A stretch of 64,000 bases of DNA from Diphasiastrum complanatum (Eukaryota; Streptophyta; Lycopodiopsida; Lycopodiales; Lycopodiaceae), in contig CM055097.1 in assembly GCA_029204225.1 (NCBI GenBank), positions 59,646,883-59,710,882 on the forward strand, given 5' to 3'. Made by a program: the position numbers and the translations under genes. Position 1 is the first letter of the stretch, and the number at the start of each line of letters is the position of its first letter. Positions 1 through 11,007 of the stretch are shown piece after piece. The notes under the pieces were generated by a model. It saw nothing but the letters and a program-made list of their open reading frames with translations. It was not told the origin of the DNA and searched no databases.

Positions 1-27
1 TTTTACTGGTTTGCAAAACCGTTTCAT

Positions 28-30
<3 letters not shown>

Positions 31-91
<61 letters not shown>

Positions 92-110
92 TTGTGTGTG
101 TGTGTGTGTG
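31..110. repeat. Compound microsatellite (GA)n then (GT)n
   Basis: A run of about 29 GA units is followed, after a short GTTT interruption, by about nine GT units. It directly abuts the left arm of the hairpin at 111. It is one of several long CT/GA arrays in the window. Confidence 0.95.
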
Positions 111-208
111 TGACATCATCTCTCCCTCTCATTGTCTTGCCTCTGCAAGCCTATCCTACACAGGGGAATCCTCCATAGGTAGAACAATGAGAGGGAGAGA
201 TGATGTCA
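111..208. repeat. Perfect 25-bp inverted repeat (hairpin)
   Basis: Positions 111-135 (starting TGACATCATCTCTCCCTC) are the exact reverse complement of 184-208, leaving a 48-base loop. An RNA copy would form a perfectly paired 25-bp stem. It lies beside a GA/GT microsatellite and no transposase or terminal duplication was found. It could be a small foldback (MITE-like) element or a small-RNA precursor; sequence alone does not decide. Confidence 0.8.
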
Positions 209-1150
209 TCTCTAATTCCCCTCTTTTCTCTTTCCTAGTGAAAACTATTTTTCTGATTCTAATGATGATCTAGAAATTCACCTTTGTGCAATTTTTTTTT
301 CATGTAATTGCAAGTTAAATGAGCAATTTTGAAATCAACATTTTGATCTATCAAAGAAAAGCCATTAAATGTGATTTTTATATTGTTGCTTATATTGGAT
401 TGTTTAGCGATATTGACTATTGATTGTGGAAAATTAAAAGATAGTTTATAGTTATACCATTTTGTGATTGGGGTTTTGACAATCTGTGAGTAAATTTTTT
501 ACAAGTTTCACTCTATCTATGGTTTGATTATGTAGCACATGACGTGCCATGTAATATTAAATGCATTTTGTCTAACTACAAGAAGATACTAACTAAATAC
601 AAAAAATTTCAATGGATTTCAATGTGAACAAACAAGTCACTTGTGAGTATCATAATGTAAGACAACTTTGGAAGTGATGTTGGTTGTCTTTACCCGATAC
701 TACTAATAATCCTCTCAATGTCTTTTGATACGTGTCATGACAATCTCTAGCACACCTTCCTTCTATGGTAGTGTGCACTTTCATTTTTTTTTCTTTTTTG
801 TCATGTATTAAAATTAGCTTTTCATTTTCCAATAACACAAAAGGTTGTGATGCCATAGCATGAGCCACTTTATCATGTGAATCATTCACAAGCATTCAAT
901 TTTCTCGGGTAAAACAAATGGTATAGTCTATGTGATAATGCAAGTACCAAATTGTGTAGTTTATATGACAATTCATGTATCAAACCATCACTGTCATGAA
1001 TAATATCCACTTTTAAGATATTAAATTGTATTTTTGTGGATACGTTACGGGTTTGATAGATTAACAAGTTCAAATTATAAAATAGAAAATATATTTTGAC
1101 ACATTTGAAACCCAAATTTTGAGCAAAATTGTTATTTCAGAATATTTTTT
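209..1150. other. AT-rich spacer, no recognised gene
   Basis: No coding segment can be defended here. Two short minus-strand ORFs (650-895 and 882-1115) show no recognisable domain. Within 920-985 two roughly 30-base segments (tagtctatgtgataatgc-type and tagtttatatgacaattc-type) look like a degenerate tandem duplication. Confidence 0.5.
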
Positions 1151-1159
1151 GTAGTCTCT

Positions 1160-1370
1160 AAACATAGCACGCTGAGATGCTAAGTGAAATAGCTAGTTTT
1201 TTTTTTTAGCCTTCAAAAATAGCATGTCGGCGTGCTAAGTGAAATAGAATTTTTTTTTGCATCCTGCAAAGATAGCACGTTGGTGTGCTAGGCGATTCAA
1301 TCGCAGAAAAAAAAAATCTGGCTGAATCGCCTAGCATGTTGGTGTCCCATCTTTGGACGTTGAAAAAAAT
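1160..1370. repeat. Degenerate repeats of an AGCACGYTGGYGTGCTA motif, partly inverted
   Basis: The motif ATAGCACG-CTG-AGATGCTAAGTG recurs in diverged form at about 1164, 1221 and 1270. Each copy is followed by a T-rich stretch and a CCT(T/G)CAAA(A/G)AT box. At 1321-1360 an inverted partner (TGAATCGCCTAGCATG) pairs with GCTAGGCGATTCA at about 1288. The block resembles decayed tandem or foldback satellite-like DNA. Confidence 0.6.
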
Positions 1371-1406
1371 ATCAATTTTAAAAAGAGTTTACTTTGAAAT
1401 TTCATT

Positions 1407-1753
1407 ATGAGATTTTTAACTATGTATCAAACCAATAAACATTCAAGTAGTAGCATAAAAAAAGTAGCACTTTGGAAGTGGTGTTGTTTGACACGTGAGC
1501 AATCTGAGTGTCCTTCAAATTCAGGGATACAATGGCAAAGTGCTTTGCCATCCTTTGCTTCCCATGCTGGAAGCAATTCAAGTTCTACCGGCTTGGGTAT
1601 TGAACCATTTACGTACTCCCACAGCTCTTTTTCGATCAAGATCATCCTCATCTTGAACTTCCACATGTGGAAGTCATCTCCGTTGAATTTGTTGATCAAG
1701 CGGATCTCTGAGGTTAAACTTTCTATAGCAATCGAATAGCAGAGCTGAAACAC
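1407..1753 (-). pseudogene. Ty1/copia gag N-terminal fragment
   Basis: On the minus strand, 1753 to 1427 encodes 108 residues with the start of the copia gag domain: an F-N-G-x-x-F-H-M-W-K-F-K-M motif about 24 residues in, then ILIEKELWEYVNG. This is the usual opening of the DUF4219/UBN2 gag region. Only the N-terminal third or so of gag is present before sequence of another kind begins near 1430. It lies in the right order and orientation behind the primer-binding site at 1884-1895 and the LTR at 1900-3122, so it is the surviving 5' end of that minus-strand element. The rest of the polyprotein is missing. Confidence 0.8.
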
Positions 1754-1819
1754 AAACAGAAAAAAACAACTCTATAGAGTTAGAATAAATCCTAGACCCT
1801 AGTAATCCAATGAACCTAG

Positions 1820-1831
1820 GCTCTGATACCA
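1820..1831 (-). promoter_or_regulatory. Second copy of tRNA-iMet-type primer-binding motif
   Basis: GCTCTGATACCA on the plus strand is TGGTATCAGAGC on the minus strand, an exact 12-base complement of the plant initiator Met-tRNA 3' end. It repeats 64 bases downstream, in element sense, of the first copy at 1884-1895, with similar flanking bases (acttct). This suggests a local duplication of the PBS region. Confidence 0.7.
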
Positions 1832-1883
1832 CTTCTTGTGGGAGCAGACACTGATATTACTCTATGGGCGAAATTAGATATCA

Positions 1884-1895
1884 GCTCTGATACCA
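1884..1895 (-). promoter_or_regulatory. Primer-binding site of minus-strand copia element
   Basis: TGGTATCAGAGC on the minus strand lies four bases (GAAG) inside the LTR end at 1900. It matches the initiator Met-tRNA and marks where reverse transcription would prime. The same LTR-GAAG-PBS junction recurs on the plus strand at 21389-21405. Confidence 0.85.
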
Positions 1896-1899
1896 CTTC

Positions 1900-3121
<1,222 letters not shown>

Positions 3122-3122
<1 letters not shown>

Positions 3123-3215
3123 GTATATGTATACACATATGATAATTATCACACATTATGAACGCGACTATAGGATTGCTAGTATATGTATACACACATG
3201 ATGATTATCAATCAT
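3122..3215. repeat. 30-bp direct duplication
   Basis: AGTATATGTATACACATATG and the following ten bases at 3122-3151 recur with three mismatches at 3181-3210, giving a unit of 59 bases. The duplication starts at the outer edge of the LTR. It may be a local tandem duplication at the insertion site. Confidence 0.7.
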
Positions 3216-3940
3216 AGCCAATCTATTGGAAACGGTCCACAACCTTGTGGCTGCAAGGTGTCATTCCATTTGCTTCATAGTTTACATAAAGGGTCCGCTG
3301 GGACAGCGACCTATCTTCTATATGATGCTTAATAGGACTCCTACATGGAGCACTCTATATACATTGTAGACTGCATATATGCTACATAAAAGAAACATGA
3401 TTATCACTTTCACTCATAAAGTCGAATGCTACTTTGTCATGAAAGGTTTCTAGCTGACCATTTTACCGATATACTATGCTTTACATCGGTTAAGATTAAA
3501 TCGTAAGCTCAATACAGGTATGGCACTTCAACCACACATGTTTATAAAATGAATGAAGAAAATGATGATTCTTATCGTACGATTGGCAATAGAGCATAGC
3601 AATTAAACCATATGCAGATGTTTTATTTATCGTTTGAATTATATGTACTTATCCATAAAGTATTGTTGTGGTAATGCACAAAGAATTGATAGTAGTGAGT
3701 ATTTCATGACGTCTTCACAGGATAACGCTTCCACCACCATCCATGTATGAGCTTTGTCATAAGCTAGCAAAACGTATCACCACCTCGACTTAATCAAAGA
3801 CACTATAAAAACAATATTCTACTTATGTTCGCTCTTTCTGTAAAGCATAGCTTTCCTCTGTCTGTCTTTCTTTCTTTTTTATTGTTTACAATTCAAACGA
3901 TTATTGAAATAACCTAATACAAGAAATCGTACTCGTTTTT
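3216..3940. other. Spacer, no recognised feature
   Basis: AT-rich sequence without a coding segment or repeat I can support on either strand. Likely decayed repeat DNA. Confidence 0.5.
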
Positions 3941-3944
3941 GGCT

Positions 3945-4250
3945 TAAAATACTCTTGGAACGCATGGATTTGCACAAGGGTTGTTATAGTCTCTAATGTT
4001 AGAATGGCATGGATTTGGCCTAACATATTCATTGAGACTATACAAGCCAAAGATTTTTTACTTGTTTCTAAAACATGGCAGCTTAAATAAATTTGTAATT
4101 TTTGCACTAGCCCTTTCAAGTTTACACTAGTAATCAAACTAGTAATCGAGCTTGAACACCCTTGGAAAGCATGGATATGCTCAAGGGGTTTTGACACCAT
4201 TACACGACTCATTTATGGGTCCACGGGTTAGTATGGCATGGATTTGCCCT
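3945..4250. repeat. Degenerate repeats of GCATGGATTTG
   Basis: GCATGGATTTG or a one-base variant occurs at about 3961, 4008, 4169 and 4233, each time beside CCTTGGAA, TTAGAATG or CCTAA boxes, so the units look like diverged copies of one repeat. A 103-residue minus-strand ORF (4212-3901) overlaps them; its repeated H-A-F-Q segments come from the repeat and it has no recognised domain. Confidence 0.55.
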
Positions 4251-5080
4251 AATACCATTGTACGTGTGTCCTTTCTCAACCTAAAAATCTTTTCGTGAGG
4301 ACAATTTGCACATGTTTTTAGCAAGCGTCCTTTCATTGATTTAATATATACTAAAGACTAATAATTGATATAGACTAATGCCTATTACACTGATGAGCAT
4401 GGCTTCCGCCCTGATACGGTAATATGATGGCTTAGCCTATCGCTAAGATTCACAAGTGAATGGGAAGATTGGAGTATGAATTTTTCATTTTAACCAAGCT
4501 GTTAAGTAGCAATGCTTATTTTGTACCTGGATAACAACTGACATTCAATGTCAACACCTGTCTTCCTCACATACTAACTCGCTTGGTTTTGTGTTGTGGG
4601 ATGGTGGCAGGTACCAGCTAGATGTCCTGAAATAAGTCTTACTTTATGGTGCTTTATTGTAATGTATTTTACTTCTCAGCTATAATTTACCTTGTTGGCT
4701 TATGAATAAAGGTTTCAACATTTGGTCTTGCTTAAGCAAGAAGAACTATGTGAATGCTTTACTCTCTCAGGCTTCTCTATCGCGTCAAAAGGTGTGGAGA
4801 CTCACCCTACGGGGCCACGCGATTTTGGAAAAAAATTTGTTTACACAGATAGAAAAACATGCTGCTCCTATATTACACTAAAGAACAACAAAATAGCAGT
4901 TACAACCAGAATGACGGCATAACTGGGAGGCTCAAAATCATTCGTCTCATAGACGAGCATCACGTAGAGTGTGTCTGGATGATCCATTTATAGAATTCAT
5001 CCATGTATTAAATATAGTAAATATTTGTCACCTAATTAGATAAGCCGTTGTACTTGGAAGTATTTGACTTGTGTGACAAC
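4251..5080. other. Spacer, no recognised gene
   Basis: No domain-bearing ORF. A gene-tail-like stretch (TATGAATAAAGG at about 4701) contains an AATAAA but nothing upstream supports a gene. Confidence 0.45.
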
Positions 5081-5084
5081 TATA

Positions 5085-5570
5085 CATGGTATATACAGTC
5101 AACGAGTCAAGGAATGTTGACGCGGACGAGAATGTTGCAAATCTCTCACTTCGCATTTTACGTGAAGTGGCTTTCTCTCACTTCGCATTTTTTGGAAAGT
5201 GGTTGGGAATGTTCCTCGTTGAAAATAGACGACTGTCGAGACTTTTCTCTCTCTTCAAAATTTTGCGAAAAAGTCGACAATGCCTTAAAAAGTCGACAGT
5301 GCCCTTAAAAAGACAAAGGTGTCTTTAAAAAAATTTAACTTCTTCAAAATAGTTGAAAGGAGGAAGCTAAAGGCAAAAAGCCGACACTGTCGCAAAAAAG
5401 TTGAACTGTTGAATGCTGAAGTGTCGCATTTCGGAAAAAGACGACACTGTCGCATTTCAGAAAAGCCGACATTGCAAAAAACGTAGTTCATTTCTGCAGA
5501 CTGTTGCAACACTTAGTGTATTTCTACAGACTGTTGCAACACTTAGTGTATTTCTGCAGAGTTGTTCTAA
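5085..5570 (+). repeat. LTR-like modular repeat region
   Basis: The block is built from short tandem modules. CTCTCACTTCGCATTTT occurs twice (5142, 5177). TCGACAGTGCC-type and CGACACTGTCGCATTTC modules recur at 5270-5480. The unit ATTTCTGCAGACTGTTGCAA with a ten-base tail repeats about 2.5 times at 5490-5560. The style matches the 5' half of the copia LTR at 2620-3010, so this is probably a fragment of a related LTR. No PBS or coding sequence was found beside it. Confidence 0.55.
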
Positions 5571-5891
5571 ATGCTAGTTCGTGGAAGTTCTTGAAGATGG
5601 CCAAGTCTTTAATGATCTTCAAATTATTGAACTTAACATCTGAACTTGAAATATGATAGGATTGGTTACCCTTTGCTGGAGATCAGCCGGAAGCCTGTTG
5701 TAGACATTCTTCAAATAGTTTGGTTGTCTAAGTTATGATTCCTGCAGGTATCAGATGAGCAGACGTAGAACCAAAGTTGGTTTCACCTGACTCTAGATCA
5801 ACGATCAATAAATGTGCAGGAAGAATCTTGAAATAGAAATTAGTCATTCACCAAGGAGACAACTGTTGACTTGATTTCCAACACCTTGGCC

Positions 5892-6907
5892 CCTACCTCC
5901 TCAGCCTAGTCCGTCAAGGCTCTTCCTCTGCTTCCCTCCTTTATGAAGGGCTCATGAAATTAATCCTTCTGTGTACTACTTCTGCCACCCTCTCTCCTTA
6001 TGTTGTTTCTTCTCTTGCTGCTCCCTTCTCTTTGGAAGAGCTGCACATTGTGTTTCTTTCTCTCCCCCTCAGCAAAACTCACGGCCCTAACAATATTGTT
6101 CTTGAATTTTTCATCCGGTTTTGGCCTTCCCTTGGATCCTACCTCCTCGACCTTGTTCGTCAAGGCTCTTCCTCTGCTTCCTTGCCTTCCCTCATTTATG
6201 AAGGGCTCATGAAATTAATTCTCAAGCGCCCTCTCCCTTCTACTCTCGCTGATTTCCACACCCTTACCATGCTTAATACCTCTTAGAAAATTATTGCCAA
6301 GGCTATGGCTTCCTGCCTTTCTCCTTTACTCAATTTTGTCCTCTCCAAGGAGCAGTTTGGCTTTGTTAAAGGCTGCAATATTATGGATTCCATACTTAAC
6401 ATATGGACGATGGTTGACTCTTTTGCTCATTTCACTACTCTTGCTATCATTCTCTCCATGTACCACCATGTCAAATTTTGGTTGACGCTCCCATGTCCTC
6501 TAATGAGCGCTTGCTTGTTGACCTTACTTACTTTCTTTCCCTTGGTCTTCGCCATTTTATGGGTCCTTCATCGGGCCTCTCTCTCCGTGGGAGCCTCTCT
6601 TGATTGCCTCCTTCCTTCCTTACCACTCCGCCCCGCCCATCATCGCCTCTTTTCGGCTCTTTTTCCGACCTTTCTTAACTCTGCTTGGTCCTTGACCGAC
6701 TTTGACCCTTCTAAGGTCCGAGCCATGCCCTTTGGCAAACTTCGTTATCTTGCCTATCGTATCCTTACCCGTTCGCTACCACTACTTGCTAACTGGCCTT
6801 TCCTCTCTGACTATCTTTGCCTTGTTTGTCAGTTGGAGGAGGAATCCTTTGAGCGCTTGTTCCTTCATTGCCGCAAGGAACCCAAGAGGGTTGGCTCAGC
6901 TGGTTAG
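5892..6907 (+). pseudogene. L1-type LINE ORF2 remnant (RT start plus zf-RVT end)
   Basis: One plus frame stays open from 5954 to 6907 apart from a TAG at 6284. It encodes the fingers region of a plant LINE reverse transcriptase: an F-S-L-E-E-L segment, E-F-F-I-R-F-W-P-S-L-G, then KIIAKAMASCL and SKEQFGFVKGCNIMDS. It then jumps past the catalytic palm (no Y-A-D-D is present) and ends in a zf-RVT zinc domain, CLVCQLEEESFERLFLHC at about residues 285-302. A segment of about 75 bases (5892-5963) repeats at 6139-6222. The protein could not reverse transcribe. No poly(A) tail or target duplication was identified. Confidence 0.8.
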
Positions 6908-7400
6908 CTTGGCATCCAAAGTTTCTTTGGTCCCAGGTTCGAGCCTCCTCTTGGAAACCAAGAAGCATTGCCGCAAGGATCTCATTGGGTCCTTCTCAAT
7001 CAAGTTCAGTTTCAGAGGGGGTGTTGACTGATATAGCTTTTCTTTTGTAATGTACATTTGTGAAAATATACTAATCTTTTACTGACTTGCAAACACAAAA
7101 AAGATTTGACTGAGGTTTAAGTTGAATGATTATTCTATAGATTTGCTCTTGAGAATCAAGATGGATAGGTTGCTTGAGAGAATAATTGCATAGATTTGCT
7201 CTTGAGAGAATAGATGGACACACAATTAGATCTGTTTTTGAGAGAGGTGATAGATCGGTCTGCTTTAAGATGTTCAAGAAGTGGGTCATTTCTTTGTTAA
7301 AATTCATAGAATGAGCAATCAATTTACAGTGCCGATGACAGGACTATAGGATGTTTAGAGGAAGTGGCAGATTGATCGGCCGCTGCTGAAGATCTGGTGG
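6908..7400. other. Spacer upstream of EF-hand ORF
   Basis: The segment 7125-7260 contains three diverged copies of AGATTTGCTCTTGAGA followed by A/T-rich sequence, a weak tandem repeat. No TATA box or other promoter element is convincing before the ATG at 7407. Confidence 0.45.
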
Positions 7401-7406
7401 TTAAAG

Positions 7407-7826
7407 ATGTCTTCTAGTATACGCTTGCGAAAAGTTAACAAAATATTCAAACGCTTTGATGTTAATGGCGACGAGCGCCTCAGCAGACAGGAAATGGCTA
7501 ACCTGATCTTTGCTGTGAATCCCCGAGTGAAGTTCAGCGAAGAGCAGATCAAAGCAATACTTGATGAGGTTTCCAGAACTTATCCGGATTTTATCGATGG
7601 CGAGAAAGGGCTAAGGCTTGACGGCCTTTTACGGACTTACGATGATGGCGCTGGAGATTTAGACAGGGATTTCGATACCCTAGGAATGGATCTACGCAGC
7701 GATAGTGGATCTGAAGAAGAACCAGAAAAAGAAAAGAAAAAGAAGAAGTACCAGAAAAGAAAAGATGAAGAAGAAGAAGTACCTGAAAAAGAAGAAGAGA
7801 TGCCATTGCTTCTTGGCACATCTTAA
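7407..7826 (+). CDS. Short EF-hand protein, N-terminal copy of a plant calcium-binding TPR protein
   Basis: Intact single-exon ORF of 139 residues. Residues 10-45 form an EF-hand whose loop, D-V-N-G-D-E-R-L-S-R-Q-E, has acidic or polar residues at positions 1, 3, 5 and 12. Then follow VNPRVKFSEEQIKAILDEV and a conserved-looking LRTYDDGAGDLDRDFDTLGM block at about residues 75-94. This order is familiar from the N-terminus of the plant TPR-repeat proteins with an EF-hand (Arabidopsis At1g05150/At2g32450 type), which run to about 800 residues. Here homology ends at about residue 96 and is replaced by a Glu/Lys-rich tail, with no TPR repeats downstream. It is probably a truncated gene copy (retrocopy or captured fragment) that has acquired a new C-terminus; it could still be expressed. 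ATG 7407 is chosen because the EF-hand begins directly after it. Confidence 0.7.
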   Translation: MSSSIRLRKVNKIFKRFDVNGDERLSRQEMANLIFAVNPRVKFSEEQIKAILDEVSRTYPDFIDGEKGLRLDGLLRTYDDGAGDLDRDFDTLGMDLRSDSGSEEEPEKEKKKKKYQKRKDEEEEVPEKEEEMPLLLGTS

Positions 7827-7959
7827 GCCTTGATGAATACAAGATTTGCACCCTGCCTGTATATGGTAACATTGGTATTTGTTGATGTTATTTTGATCTA
7901 CATTAGGACTAGATAGGAGATCTTAAGCACTTGAATTTAATTATGAACCATAGATGCAC

Positions 7960-8095
7960 TCTAGATTCTCAAATAGAATCTTGACTCACGAATCTCTGTA
8001 AAAAAAAACAGCGATTCGCTGTAAATCGCTGTTTTTTTTTTCAGCGAATCGTGGAGTAAAATAAAATTTTTGTTTGAGATTCGAGAATCGCGAAA
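7960..8095. repeat. Imperfect palindromic element with nested hairpins
   Basis: AAAAAAAACAGCGAT (8001-8015) pairs with ATCGCTGTTTTTTTT (8025-8039). GATTCGCTG (8013-8021) can instead pair with CAGCGAATC (8042-8050). Outer arms (GATTCTCAAATAGAATC and GAGATTCGAGAATC) are also roughly complementary. The whole 130-base block is a foldback, as in MITEs, just downstream of the EF-hand ORF. Confidence 0.6.
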
Positions 8096-8354
8096 CCCAG
8101 CAAATCGAGATTTGCTGCAACTATGTTATGAACATTCACATGATTGGAAACTTACCAAATTTGAATTTCTTAAAGAAGGGTGGAGTTTTTAGGAAATATT
8201 GTATCTTGGAAGGCATCAATGTGAAATTGAGCAGCGTTAAGAATTGGACAATACATAAAACCAACAATTGAGAGGTTTTTTGGGTAGAATCAGTCTCAAA
8301 CTGTAGCTGAATTGATTTGATCTTCCTAGCAATAATGGACCCTAGTCCATTGCA

Positions 8355-8485
8355 GTGGGGTGTATGGGTAGAGTTGTTGACTGCCACCGGAAAGGTGCAT
8401 ACTCGAATCCCGACCACTGTGTAGTGACATCTAAGGAGCTTAGCTCCGTTAATGGCATTGTCAAGTTGTATATGTAACGACCACT
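8355..8485 (+). mobile_element. tRNA-derived SINE-like repeat
   Basis: TGGGTAGAGTTGTTG followed about 30 bases later by ATACTCGAATCCCGACC resembles an RNA polymerase III A box and B box (consensus GGTTCGANTCC) at tRNA-like spacing. The head cannot be folded into a full tRNA cloverleaf. A tRNA-unrelated body follows, to about 8485. This layout is that of plant tRNA-derived SINEs. Ends and target duplications were not resolved. Confidence 0.5.
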
Positions 8486-8797
8486 AGTTGCTTAACATGT
8501 ACAAAATAATGGACCGTAGTATGCAGTTGCTTCAATATTTTATAACTTTTTGCTATAGGTGCTTAGTACCTTGAAACCACTAAACTATGAATAAGTTTTG
8601 TAGAAAAATTGAAAAGTTGTAGAGAATGCTACTGCAATAGTTAGAGAATTGAAAATGAATAATCATAAGAATATAGATTTGTGGGTGAATGGATCAATTT
8701 ATTCTAATAATCCAGTTATCAAGATTTCAAGTCCGTAACTCATCTTCTCATATTTGTATGTGAAAGAAATAGCGGATTACTTGGATATTGTTAAAGG
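8486..8797. other. AT-rich spacer
   Basis: No feature seen; precedes the unrecognised coding region that starts near 8798. Confidence 0.4.
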
Positions 8798-9166
8798 TTG
8801 CGTGATAATGGAATGCATAGCGTATCTTGTCTTAATCAGCAATTACAGTTTGCTAATCAACAATTGCAACGTGCAAATCAACAATTGTTTCATTATGTTC
8901 AACACACTAGTGCTGAAAACAATGCACTGAAGCATGTTATATCAGAGTTGAATGGTACAGTCACTAGTCTTTGTGGCTCAAACCAAGATATGATAGAATC
9001 CATGAAAAAGTTGCGATCCGACAGTTTAAAATCTATTGTTGATATACAAGTTATCAAAAAGACAATAATGAAGAGAAAAAGAAAGAGATTATCGATGAAA
9101 ATTATTGATGACTTATCACATAGTGACAATCGGAAAAAAAAAAAAAAAAAAGATTCAAACATTTAA
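8798..9166 (+). CDS. Unrecognised coiled-coil ORF with basic tail
   Basis: Open frame of 122 residues starting at a TTG (no ATG at the head; the first Met is six codons in). Residues 13-31 contain three seven-residue repeats, N-Q-Q-L-x-x-A, predicting a coiled coil; the same region is a 21-base tandem repeat in DNA. The C-terminus has a K-R-K-R-K-R basic run and a lysine tract. It stands in the same frame as the segments at 9293-9847 and may be the N-terminal part of the same broken gene. I do not recognise the family. Confidence 0.4.
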   Translation: MRDNGMHSVSCLNQQLQFANQQLQRANQQLFHYVQHTSAENNALKHVISELNGTVTSLCGSNQDMIESMKKLRSDSLKSIVDIQVIKKTIMKRKRKRLSMKIIDDLSHSDNRKKKKKKDSNI

Positions 9167-9248
9167 GTATGTTTTCTTATAAACTGTTTATTTGATTTGT
9201 ATTTGTCATTTAAGTTTCATTTGCATTTGATAATAAGCATTATCAATT

Positions 9249-11007
9249 TATTAAACATAATTTGAGTTTTAAATGTTTGTTGCATATCATGTTTGGTGGC
9301 AAAGAACTATTTAACAGATCGTTCATGCATTGGATCATCTTTAAGTCATGTTTTATCAAGAAAGTCAGCAAAGACAATGATGAAAAATGCTCGGTTTGAA
9401 AAAATGAAAAACGAAATTGTAGAGAGTGTATTAAATAAGGTTCAAACTTACTTGAATGCAAATTTGATACAAGGTGTATGGGATGATTCTGGAATTAGCA
9501 GAAATGCATATTCCACTTTTTTTTTAACGGTTAAAGAAGCCTTTTCTTAAGTGATGGTGAAGAAAACTTATCTTTCTCGTCCATATCAAGTAAGATTAAC
9601 AAGAAACTATTATAATGATGGAATGTTCAAAGTAGTTGGCCAACCACTTCATATAACTTATTTATACAAATCAAAATGTGGTGAGCTCAATTACAACGAC
9701 TGTAATAATATTTTTCTTCATATTGAAAATGTTCTAAAATACATTATTCGATTCTACAAATTAGAAAAACATCAAGTAAATGAAAATATTATTATTGTAA
9801 TGAAATTAGATGAATCCGAAATCATCAAAGGTCAAAAGTTGGAATGAGTGAGTGTCACTTTGATGAACAAAATTTCAAATATCGATGATCGAACGTTTAG
9901 TGTTCAATCGAAAAATCACATATGGTGGTTGACGCCATTACAGATATACTTTTCAATTTTCTTTTTAAGTATCCTTATTAACATTGAATACATTGCCATT
10001 TTTTATTAACATGTCATGCATTACTTGCTTCTCTACAAGTCTTGAAAGAGGACCATAAAATACTTTCATGGATATTTTCACGAACAAATTATGGCGATAT
10101 TATAAAGAGACATTTGGAGGGTGAGAAATTTGGAGGTCGAAAACCATGAAAGTTTTCAAATTCAATGGCACCTTGTAGGAGATTTGAAAACATTGAAATG
10201 TATGTATAATGTCCATCATGGGGCAACATTAAAACATCCATATCTTTATTGCTTGAAAGATTGCTACAATATGAATTTGGGACGACCCAAGATGAGAAGC
10301 AAAAGATTCAAATATAAGCAGTGTTCTGCCAATTCCATTATAAATTGTTCATATATGTACATTACATGCTGAGATTAGTATTATTGAAAAATTTATTTAT
10401 CTGCATATTTTCCTTGCATGAAATACAAAACCGGAGTATGTGGCTAAAGTAGCTATTAAGAGGTTGGAAGAAGTTCTTTCAAAGACAAGACTACATAAAG
10501 ATAATGTCATCATTGAGAAAAATGAGACTCTCCGAAAAAAAAAAAATGTTCTTAATAAGCCATCAACTAGAGGTGCTAAAGCGAACATTGGAAAGAAGTA
10601 ATCTAATGGAAAATAGACAAACTCATAGGTGTTATCACGAAAAAAAACCTATCATCAAAAGATATGAGTACTTTGCAAAATTATTGCACCACATTTATAA
10701 AATCTATACGAGATTGTTGGGAAAAAGATCAAGTTATGCATTACATGGTATTGGTCTATTTTATTATATGGTACTTATCTCATTCATGATTATATTTCTT
10801 TCTACTGATGTTACTTATTTCAACTCTTATTTGTAGCACATCTTTCTTCATCATGTAACTTATTTTGCAAAGGAATATGGGAGCTTAAGTATCTAGTCAT
10901 GACAAGGCACGTAAAAATGACATTGGCAAGCAAGAGGAGCATTTCATAGAGCTACAAATCATGGTGGACACAATTCAAAAAATAAATATTTAGTTCAACT
11001 TTTTTAG
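9249..11007 (+). pseudogene. Unrecognised multi-segment protein, broken; transposase-like features
   Basis: Several adjoining segments look like one protein interrupted by stops, frame changes or introns. Segment A, 9293-9960, frame shared with 8798-9166, has VWDDSGISRNAYSTFF, a TAA at 9548, then IIIVMKLDESEIIKGQKLE, a TGA at 9845, then FSVQSKNHIWWL. Segment B, about 10109-10372, has FQIQWHLVGDLKTLKCMYN and a cysteine pair Y-L-Y-C-L-K-D-C. Segment C, about 10690-11007, has DCWEKDQVMHY, GIWELKYLVMTRHVKMTLAS and a terminal ATNHGGHN before a TAG at 11005. Similar D-L-K and H-G-G blocks occur in uncharacterised repeat-borne proteins, so a domesticated or dead transposase is my guess, but no named family fits. 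AT content is high. Confidence 0.4.

Noticed and set aside
3901-4212. 103-residue minus-strand ORF as a gene
   Set aside because: Built from short DNA repeats (GCATGGATTTG), no domain and no supporting signals.
5490-5570. CRISPR-like array
   Set aside because: Contiguous tandem repeats without spacers in a plant nuclear sequence.
8370-8440. tRNA gene
   Set aside because: A and B box-like motifs but no cloverleaf; SINE is the better reading.
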